The notes beneath the pieces are model-generated. The model searched no databases. It was not told the origin of the DNA and worked only from the letters and a program-made list of their open reading frames with translations. A stretch of DNA of 64,000 nt from contig NZ_CP071238.1 of NCBI RefSeq assembly GCF_017299535.1, forward strand, positions 2,356,001 through 2,420,000. Reading direction: 5' to 3'. How positions within the stretch are numbered: position 1 is the first letter of the stretch; every line of letters starts with the position of its first letter. The position numbers were made by a program, and so were the translations under genes. This DNA is from Serratia marcescens subsp. marcescens ATCC 13880. Its GTDB lineage: Bacteria; Pseudomonadota; Gammaproteobacteria; Enterobacterales; Enterobacteriaceae. Positions 36,388 through 43,180 of the stretch are shown piece after piece.

Positions 36388-39300
36388 CAGTGCGCTCCTT
36401 CCATGTTGACGTCGATAGTTTTCGCTGTTCGACCGCTTTTATTCGGGCGTTTGTCGCTGTGGGCGGAAATCAAATTCAGCCAATGCGCTAAGCTACACAA
36501 CTGCACTCCCGGGTTTCTCCGCTGCGCCATTGTGAAGGCGGCGCGATGGTCGATATTCTCGCCATCATCGAAACCGAAGATCCTCAGTACGCAGCCGTTC
36601 AATCGCTCATTGGCCGTATCGAACCGAATGTGCGGGAAATAACCCAGCCGCGCAGAGAGGGCTATCAACTCTGTAACACCGGCGTCGACGGCTTGGCGGC
36701 GCGCATCGACTTTATGCAGCAACAGTAGCCGCTCATGCCGGAAATCGCGTAGCAGGCCTTGCGTGAGTCTGGCTCCGCCGGCCGTATCATGCATAAAGAT
36801 CATGTGGTTAACTCGACCGGGCAGGGTGTGCAGCAGGGCCGAAAGTGCATCAAGCCAACTGGCATATTGAGTGGCTTCGTTCGGTACGTTGAATATGGCC
36901 GCGTTCAGCGACCATTCAGCAGGCAACGGCAGCGCCTGCGGTGACAGAATGTCCACACCGCGTTTGTCGGCGAGGGCGGCCAATAAAAGCCGTTCATCTG
37001 TGCCTTCGGGAGATTGAATAAACAGCCTGCTGCTGGTCGGCGCCTCGGTTGATAGACAGCGGCCGATAGCGCAACGGATGTCCAGATGCTGCGGATCCAG
37101 ACCATAGCGTGCATGGGCCAACTGCGTCAGGTGTCGGCAGAAATCGGCGAGTCTTGGATGTTCAAGAATGTCGCTCAGGTTCAGATCCAACCGACAGTGG
37201 GCGTTAAGCACGTTAATGATTTTTATGGCCTGCAGGGACTCGCCGCCGAGCGTGAAGAAGTCGCCATCGTCACTGCCCAGCGTCGCCAGCCAAACTTCAT
37301 GCACTAGGGTGTTGAATGTCGTCGAACGCAACTCCCGTGTGGGTTCAGGCATCCGGGATTGTCTCTCCAGGGTGCGATAATCAATCTTGCCGTTAGCCAG
37401 TTTGACCAGCGGCGTTGGATGATGCACGAAGCGCTGAGGAATATGGGCATTGGGCAATTCGCCGTACAGTGTGCGGCGCATTGCCTCACTGAGCGGCTGC
37501 CGGCTGTGATAATGCGCGTACAGTTCCGTTCCCGCGTCGCCGCTTTGGGCCAGTACGGCAATCTCGACAATGGAGGGCAAGCGGGCCAGACAGCTTTCTA
37601 TCTCACCCATATTGACGCGCTGCCCGGCGATTTTCGCTTCACGAATTTTGCGGCCAAGGAACACCAACTGCCCATCTTGGCGCTGGCAGGCGATATCGCC
37701 GGTACGAAAGGCGGGCATGAGATGGCCGTTGGCCTCAAGGGTGACGAACTTTTCCGCGCTCAGCGTTGGCTGTTGCCAATATCCCAGGCCGACGGTCGCT
37801 CCGGCTATCAGTAATTCGCCGCTGCAGCCGAGCGGCAACGGCCTGAGATCCTCGCCGACGATCGCCGTATATATACCATCCAGCGGTGTGCCTATCGTCA
37901 CGGCGGCGCCATCGTTTTTGATTTCTGCGGCCGTCGCCACCACGGTTGTTTCGGTTGGGCCGTAGGAGTTGAATAACTTCCTGCCTTTGGGATAGTGCGC
38001 GAACCAGCGTTCTTTGGCTCGCGGTGAAAGGCTTTCGCCGCCGATGATAACGGTAGTGACGGCCGGCGGTAGCGTCTGTTCACCGCCGGAGGCGAACAGC
38101 ATTTCATTAAAGTAGGCGGTCGGCAGATCCAACAGGCTGATTTGATGATCGTCGCAGAATGTGAAGAAAGCGGCAAAGCTGTGCTTGACGGTCTCGGGGG
38201 CGATACACAGGTGGGCGCCGGCCCCCAGCGTCATGAAAATTTCTTCGATGCAGGCATCGAAATGCAAGGGCGCAAATTGCAACACGCGTTCGTGCGGTTG
38301 AATGCCATAGCATTTTATCGCCGCATCGACAAAAACGTTGAGAGCATGTCGGGCGCCTATCACGCCTTTAGGCATTCCCGTCGAACCGGAGGTAAACATG
38401 ATATAGCTGGTTCCGACCGGGAACGCCGGCGCTTCAGTCGATGTTTGCCGGCGAAACACGGTGAAGTGTGCGAAATCCGTCGGCATATTGAGTGTCGATG
38501 CGCGCCAATGCGCCAATGCGCCAGGCTCGGAATGAACGGAGGGACGCGTGCGATCGGTAATCAGGATAGCGTCGCTAAACTGTTCAAGCAGTTGACGGTA
38601 AGCCGCTCCATCCCCTTTGGCATTCAGGTTGACGAAGGGCATTTTCAATTGCAACGCAGCAAGCATGCAGATGATGGCCTCCGGCCCTTGCGGCAAGTCG
38701 AGCAACAGTACGGTATGTGCGGCGCGAACGGGAGCCAGGACATCGGCCAGCGCACGCCACTGCTGCTGCAAAACGGCATAAGACAGCGTTCTGAGCGATG
38801 ACGAAGCGTGTTCAGGCGTGAGGATCGCCGTGCGTTGCGGCGCTTGAACGGCGGCACGATCGATACGCTGCATGATATCGACCACGGTGTCGTTGGCTGT
38901 TTTACCCAGCAGCGAGAGCGGGAAACGTTGTCGCAATGCCGCGACGGAAAGATTTTCCGGATCGTCGTACAGCAAGGTGCACAAGGTCTGTATCCCCTGG
39001 CTGTGCCGCACCAGACTGGCCGCATCGTAAAGCCCTGAGTCGGCATCGATCTCCAGCCGCAGCGTTTGGTTATCGAGATCGGGACGCATGTTGAAGACCA
39101 GATCCTGCGCGCCTCCTGAGCGTAAGTTACGGATTTCACTACGCTGAGCGGGAGAGAATGAGGCTGCCGCTTCAAAGGGAATGATATTGACCACGATGTT
39201 GAACAACGGCGAGCGGCTGGCGACGCTCCTCAGACTTTTTATCTCTTCGTAACGAAACGCTTGATGTTTCTTGAGTTGCTTGAGCGCGTGTTCAATGGTT

Positions 39301-40193
39301 TGCGCCAACTGTCGGCATGAGGCGGTGTCTTCAATATCGAGAGTCAAAGGAACAACGTTGGTCTTGCAGGTTAGCGCCTGCCTCGACAGGGCGTCTGTTC
39401 GCGCCATCATAGGAACGCCGATCGTTTGCTGCTTCTCGCCGGTACATAAGTACAAATACGCCATCACCGCTACAAAAGTGCGCGCCAGCCAAGAAGGATG
39501 TTCGGTTTGCAGCGCAAGGCGCTCGACAGGATAGGGCAACGACGTCACATGGCGGATGGTCTGTCCCGAGGGAATATTGGCGCAGGCTAATGTCATCGGG
39601 TCTGGCAGTGAGGCGCTGGCCGCTTGCCAAAAATGTCGGTCTGCTTGATAGGCGGCTGACTGTTTATACTCAGATTCAGCCCTGAGCAAGGCATCGATCG
39701 CCGGTACGTCTTGCGGTTGTTGTGTCTGGTCTCGGTAGGCCTGCGCCACTTGATGGATCAGCAAATAAGTGCCGTAACCATCAAGCAGCAGATGGTGGCT
39801 GCAGAAATACCACAGAAAGCGTTTCTCACCCAGCCTGATGATTTTTTGTCTGAATAACGGCGCCGCGTTCAGCGAGAAGGGGCGCTTAGCATCCGCTTCC
39901 ATTAATTCGATAGCGGTGGCCATATCGTTGCCGCTCTGCGAAAGATCTACCCATTCCACTGAGATATTGGCGGTGACGGGATATTGATAAGGCGTGCCGT
40001 TATCCTCATCAAACAGAACGTGCAGCGTAGGGGTTTGGCTGACGACACGATGAATAGCACGTTTCATTCTTGCGATATCGAGAGTGTGATTTATTTCGAC
40101 ATATTCCGCGATATTATAGCTCGATTTGTCATCGCCGATCTTGGTGCCATAGTAAAATCCTGCCTGTGAATCCAGTAATTGATGTTTGCTCAT
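36387..40193 (-). CDS. NRPS, C-A(Lys-like)-PCP plus unknown C-terminal domain (1268 aa)
   Basis: The first ~430 residues are a condensation domain with HHLLLDG (~134). Its N-terminus (LLDSQAGFYYGTKI...YNIAEYVEI...LHVLFDEDNG) resembles EntF/DhbF starter domains that take an aryl group such as 2,3-dihydroxybenzoate from a carrier. The adenylation domain has MFTSGSTGMPKG (~600) and pocket residues read as D-A-E-D-I-G-S-V-V-K; two acidic positions suggest a basic amino acid, closest to lysine codes I remember. The carrier serine is in FFTLGGESLQ (~983). Residues ~1045-1268 match nothing I recognise; they have alternating hydrophobic strands and could be a degenerate catalytic or docking domain. 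No condensing partner besides the next NRPS is present. Confidence 0.85.
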   Translation of the reverse strand: MSKHQLLDSQAGFYYGTKIGDDKSSYNIAEYVEINHTLDIARMKRAIHRVVSQTPTLHVLFDEDNGTPYQYPVTANISVEWVDLSQSGNDMATAIELMEADAKRPFSLNAAPLFRQKIIRLGEKRFLWYFCSHHLLLDGYGTYLLIHQVAQAYRDQTQQPQDVPAIDALLRAESEYKQSAAYQADRHFWQAASASLPDPMTLACANIPSGQTIRHVTSLPYPVERLALQTEHPSWLARTFVAVMAYLYLCTGEKQQTIGVPMMARTDALSRQALTCKTNVVPLTLDIEDTASCRQLAQTIEHALKQLKKHQAFRYEEIKSLRSVASRSPLFNIVVNIIPFEAAASFSPAQRSEIRNLRSGGAQDLVFNMRPDLDNQTLRLEIDADSGLYDAASLVRHSQGIQTLCTLLYDDPENLSVAALRQRFPLSLLGKTANDTVVDIMQRIDRAAVQAPQRTAILTPEHASSSLRTLSYAVLQQQWRALADVLAPVRAAHTVLLLDLPQGPEAIICMLAALQLKMPFVNLNAKGDGAAYRQLLEQFSDAILITDRTRPSVHSEPGALAHWRASTLNMPTDFAHFTVFRRQTSTEAPAFPVGTSYIMFTSGSTGMPKGVIGARHALNVFVDAAIKCYGIQPHERVLQFAPLHFDACIEEIFMTLGAGAHLCIAPETVKHSFAAFFTFCDDHQISLLDLPTAYFNEMLFASGGEQTLPPAVTTVIIGGESLSPRAKERWFAHYPKGRKLFNSYGPTETTVVATAAEIKNDGAAVTIGTPLDGIYTAIVGEDLRPLPLGCSGELLIAGATVGLGYWQQPTLSAEKFVTLEANGHLMPAFRTGDIACQRQDGQLVFLGRKIREAKIAGQRVNMGEIESCLARLPSIVEIAVLAQSGDAGTELYAHYHSRQPLSEAMRRTLYGELPNAHIPQRFVHHPTPLVKLANGKIDYRTLERQSRMPEPTRELRSTTFNTLVHEVWLATLGSDDGDFFTLGGESLQAIKIINVLNAHCRLDLNLSDILEHPRLADFCRHLTQLAHARYGLDPQHLDIRCAIGRCLSTEAPTSSRLFIQSPEGTDERLLLAALADKRGVDILSPQALPLPAEWSLNAAIFNVPNEATQYASWLDALSALLHTLPGRVNHMIFMHDTAGGARLTQGLLRDFRHERLLLLHKVDARRQAVDAGVTELIALSARLGYFPHIRFDTANERLNGCVLRIFGFDDGENIDHRAAFTMAQRRNPGVQLCSLAHWLNLISAHSDKRPNKSGRTAKTIDVNMEGAH

Positions 40194-40210
40194 TGCCTCA
40201 TCCCTGACAA

Positions 40211-40660
40211 TTATTTTTCTTTATTTTTTACAGTCATCAGTCTGCCCGTTCGGCGGGAGCGCCACACAACCGTGCGGCGTTCTACGATGGGGTGAACTCT
40301 TTTAAGGTGTTCCAAACATAAATGCGCGCTGCCTGGCTTGCAGCAAAAATCTAAAATACACAGCGTGCCGCCCTCATCCCATTCTGAGTTATGGAGAAGA
40401 AACTGCGGATCGTTAATAAATCGACTCAGCGTCTCATCTCTCAGGTAGGCCCAGGTTATATACCCTATCGGGTTATCCAAATGGTCGAATAATATTTTAA
40501 ATTGGTTTTGATTAATCGCTTCCTGAGTCCATAGCTGCAACGTTTTTATATGGTACAAACTGTAATTTTTATTCATCAACATACAGTTAACGGCGAAGCC
40601 CAGGCTCTCGTATTGACTGAACCTACTTTTACCCTGCTGGTTTTCTTTGATAAAACTCAC
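40211..40660 (-). CDS. Toxin-activating acyltransferase-like protein (MceI/MchD, HlyC family)
   Basis: The 149-residue protein has the HlyC/RtxC-type block PIGYITWAYL with a following acidic/aromatic region (WDEGGTLCILDFCC). It is the size of MceI and MchD. In microcin E492, MceI with MceJ links glucosyl-enterobactin to the C-terminal Ser of the peptide. Position directly next to the mchC-like gene (18 bases) repeats the mchC-mchD order. It should join the cluster-specific tail to the three precursors. Confidence 0.85.
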   Translation of the reverse strand: MSFIKENQQGKSRFSQYESLGFAVNCMLMNKNYSLYHIKTLQLWTQEAINQNQFKILFDHLDNPIGYITWAYLRDETLSRFINDPQFLLHNSEWDEGGTLCILDFCCKPGSAHLCLEHLKRVHPIVERRTVVWRSRRTGRLMTVKNKEK

Positions 40661-40678
40661 GAAATATCCTCAGCGTTA

Positions 40679-42205
40679 TTATTGTAATACGTTGATCGCC
40701 TGGCGCTCGAAACGGTCGAGATAGGTTTGCAATTGTTCAGTGATCTCGCTGACTTCGCCGCGCCAGCCGGCAATTTCTTGAAAAATCACTTCACGGCGCA
40801 TGAACGTGCGGGAACCCAACCTTCTGGTGACGGTCTGCTTCATCGCCAGTTGTAATCCGGCGGAGGTTTGAGCTGCTGATGTTTCCTGAAGGTATTGCGC
40901 GTATAACCGACGGAACGCCAGAGAAAATCTCTCCTCCGCGGTCGTACCCTGTTGTTCGGCGGGAACCCTTACGGGCGCGTCGATGAGCCGGTGCAACAGG
41001 GCAATCGCCGGATGAGCATTCCCCAGGCCAAGACCTTGTCGACGGGTAAAGACGCCGGGAGCCAAATCGAACATTTTTTGCAAGCGTTCGCCTAAGGCGA
41101 ACCACTCGGCGGTGAGAGGCAGGCGTTGTAAAAATGCAGGGTCAAAACCCGCCATACCGAGATTATCCAGCAGGCAGGCTCGTTTATAGGCTATGTTGAA
41201 GGCCGCACCGATGCCTTGGTGCGCTGCCGCGAGAAATGCCGGGCCGAATTGATGCTTGGCTAAATAAAAAGCGAGATCTTGCAAGCCTCTCAGCAACAAA
41301 GGGGCGTCTTCATTGAGCTTGTTGTGTTGAATGTAGCTGCGTCCGGGATCGCGACGTTCTGCGGGAAAAACACTGCGAACACCATGAAAGTCCAGCAGCC
41401 TGCCGGCCATATCGCAATTGGAGGGTGAGGTCATCATCACCAAATGCCGGGTGCGGCAGTACGCGATCTGCGTCGCGAGACGCCGGGCAAGCTCGCAGAG
41501 CCCGTAGAATGCTTGTTCTTCCTGGGGCAATGCCAACCAGCTTGCGGCGTCAAACTCCGGGGGACGAGGCAGAAAAGCCGGTGCGGCGACAATCAGCTTT
41601 TCGACCCGCTGAATATCCGAAGGCTGCCTTTGCATCGCATCATGAGGATGATAGTAGGGTGCGCGGCAAAAATGTGCAGGGCGCACGACGGGCTCACGCA
41701 CCAGCAACGCCTTGCGGTTATGGGGACTTCTCGCCGATTCAGGAGAGATGGCGGCTAAGGGGCTATCGGTCAACAAGATCGCCTTATTGGGCACGGCACC
41801 GTAAGGCAGCAGTTTGGCCATGACGTTCCCCCATAATGCCTCCAATACTGCGCCGGTCATCGTCAACTCGCCATCGACATGCTTTGCCCCTTGACCGACT
41901 AACGCATTAGCCCCAATACCTTTAACCTGCCAACGCCCATCAAAGCCACAGCGTGCTCCGCCGCCGTTGCGCGAAATAGCGCCGCCGCCATAACGTTCGG
42001 CGAAAAAGACTTTTTCATCGTTTAAGCGCGGCGTACCGTCATCAAAAATAGCATGGCGATTATTTTCTTCGATGAGATAGCTGGTCTCTTTTTTCAGTTC
42101 GTCTTGTTCGGCAGGGCTTAATGCATTGTGCCAGAGTAATTGAGAACCTGTCTTTTTTGCGACGAAAGGGATCAAGCTTTCGTGAAGCATGGCGAGCTTT
42201 GTCAT
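40679..42205 (-). CDS. MchC/MceJ-like microcin modification protein
   Basis: This 508-residue cytoplasmic protein has no transmembrane segment. Length, gene order (immunity, precursor, this gene, HlyC-like) and blocks such as ERYGGGAISRNGGGARCGFDGRWQ, KGIGANALVG and NKAILLTDSP fit the MchC/MceJ family, also seen as SelO- or YdiU-like Gly-rich folds in sequence. In E492, MceJ acts with MceI in attaching the siderophore. It starts 77 bases after precursor A with a weak ribosome-binding site. The catalytic mechanism is not resolved. Confidence 0.85.
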   Translation of the reverse strand: MTKLAMLHESLIPFVAKKTGSQLLWHNALSPAEQDELKKETSYLIEENNRHAIFDDGTPRLNDEKVFFAERYGGGAISRNGGGARCGFDGRWQVKGIGANALVGQGAKHVDGELTMTGAVLEALWGNVMAKLLPYGAVPNKAILLTDSPLAAISPESARSPHNRKALLVREPVVRPAHFCRAPYYHPHDAMQRQPSDIQRVEKLIVAAPAFLPRPPEFDAASWLALPQEEQAFYGLCELARRLATQIAYCRTRHLVMMTSPSNCDMAGRLLDFHGVRSVFPAERRDPGRSYIQHNKLNEDAPLLLRGLQDLAFYLAKHQFGPAFLAAAHQGIGAAFNIAYKRACLLDNLGMAGFDPAFLQRLPLTAEWFALGERLQKMFDLAPGVFTRRQGLGLGNAHPAIALLHRLIDAPVRVPAEQQGTTAEERFSLAFRRLYAQYLQETSAAQTSAGLQLAMKQTVTRRLGSRTFMRREVIFQEIAGWRGEVSEITEQLQTYLDRFERQAINVLQ

Positions 42206-42282
42206 TTTTTAATCGTTATTTTTATTGGTGCAGAGTAAGTTAAATCCCGGCCTTATTGCACAAGGAATAATAAGACTGTTTT

Positions 42283-42570
42283 TTAATTTGATGAATCCGG
42301 TGTTGAAAGTGAAGACGAAGGTGAAGGGCGGCCACCGCCACTGCCATTCCAGGTTGGGCCCATAGGAACCTGTGGAATAGCAACGTTAACCGGCATGTGT
42401 GGTGCGGCTTGAATAGCTATTTCCGTCCCGACCCCCACGGCTAAGGATACGGGGGTGGGTAATTTCGCTATTGTGCTCAGGCTACCGACAATGAGCGAAG
42501 TCGGATTATAAGAGTCGTTGCCGTCAGATCCGTTAATACATGACAATTCAACTTCCGTTAAGGCTCTCAT
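42283..42570 (-). CDS. Class IIb microcin-like precursor A (95 aa)
   Basis: The leader MRALTEVELSCINGS has predicted cleavage before DGND, as in microcin M (ISGG/DGND). The core has a hydrophobic stretch (ISLAVGVGTEIAIQ-like region) and the segment VNVAIPQVPMGPTWNGSGGG, strikingly like microcin E492 (VNVPIPVLIGPSWNGSGSG). The Ser-rich end SPSSSLSTPDSSN finishes in DSSN rather than GSGS. AGGAG precedes the ATG, which overlaps the immunity stop codon (ATGA). This is the clearest link to siderophore microcins in the island. Confidence 0.92.
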   Translation of the reverse strand: MRALTEVELSCINGSDGNDSYNPTSLIVGSLSTIAKLPTPVSLAVGVGTEIAIQAAPHMPVNVAIPQVPMGPTWNGSGGGRPSPSSSLSTPDSSN

Positions 42571-42857
42571 TTAAACTCCTTCTTGCGAGAGGTGATAGAT
42601 AAAACAAGCGAAAAAATAATCGCCATCGGCAAACCATAACTGGCCGTGGTTTTAAGGGCGGCCGTATCCAAAAGGATCGCCTGGCGCTGCAGGCAGTAGT
42701 CTAAAAATACGGCAAGGGGAAATATCAAGAACAGCATAACGATGTGGTACGTGCGCACGCCTTTTTTCTTCGCGTTTTTATAGATCGCACTGATAATGAG
42801 GATGAAAATGACAATAAGAACTATTTCCGTTATAAGGTACAATTTGATTAGCTCCAT
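42567..42857 (-). CDS. Microcin immunity protein candidate for precursor A (96 aa)
   Basis: The 96-residue protein has three hydrophobic segments (~5-25, ~38-55, ~70-88) and basic loops (NAKKKGVRTYH, SRKKEFK). It overlaps precursor A by four bases, the coupling seen in mchI-mchB. It is the first gene of the leftward operon. Immunity is inferred from topology and order. Confidence 0.75.
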   Translation of the reverse strand: MELIKLYLITEIVLIVIFILIISAIYKNAKKKGVRTYHIVMLFLIFPLAVFLDYCLQRQAILLDTAALKTTASYGLPMAIIFSLVLSITSRKKEFK

Positions 42858-43026
42858 TAATCAAAATTTACATCAAGTTACATTGGGTAACCTGATAAGT
42901 CAACAGGGTATTTTATGATTCCTCTTTATTTATCATGGTATTGAATTAATTAATCATAAAATGATTACTTTTTGTGACTATGTGTCGATGATGAAAAATA
43001 AAGATGTCAAAGAAGCGTTTGGCCGC
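42858..43026 (-). promoter_or_regulatory. Promoter region of the microcin/NRPS operon with a palindrome
   Basis: This is the AT-rich stretch upstream of the immunity gene. TAATCAT-AAA-ATGATTA at 42951-42967 is a perfect 7-3-7 palindrome. On the minus strand TAGTCA with a 16-base spacer to TATGAT would place a -10 inside it, so a regulator bound there could block transcription. I do not see a convincing Fur box here. The regulator is unknown. Confidence 0.4.
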
Positions 43027-43180
43027 GGTCGGCGAGGCGGTTAACTTCTAATCACTTGTTTTTGCTCAAACTGCCAACTGCGCCTAAGCTAGGTGATGAC
43101 TCTGAGGGAGCCATTCCCCGAGACCTTATTCCGTGAACATGGAGGAGTTTCGATTTGATGCGTTTATCCACATTGGTGCT
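43027..43180 (+). repeat. Right direct repeat: lysR 3' remnant, intergenic region and intact dcp start
   Basis: This is the partner of 27189-27340. It begins with the last codons of a lysR gene (VGEAVNF-stop, against VGEAAHV-stop on the left), then the shared leader, the GGAGGAG ribosome-binding site and the true dcp start. About eight differences separate the copies over the 130 bases downstream of the lysR stop. Confidence 0.88.

Larger units (their letters stand above)
27341..43026. mobile_element. Genomic island: class IIb microcin system with NRPS genes
   Basis: The 15.7-kb block between the two direct repeats is richer in A and T than its flanks and interrupts the lysR-dcp junction. 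It holds an HlyD adaptor and C39-ABC exporter (rightward), and a leftward set of three immunity/precursor pairs, mchC-like, mceI-like and two NRPS genes. The gene sets converge on a terminator at 31113-31139. I found no integrase, transposase or tRNA, so it is either an immobile remnant or was brought in by homologous recombination through the flanks. Confidence 0.85.

Noticed and set aside
27341..43026. Integrase, transposase, tRNA attachment site or IS element for the island
   Set aside because: I looked along the island and both edges and saw none; only the long direct repeats are supported.
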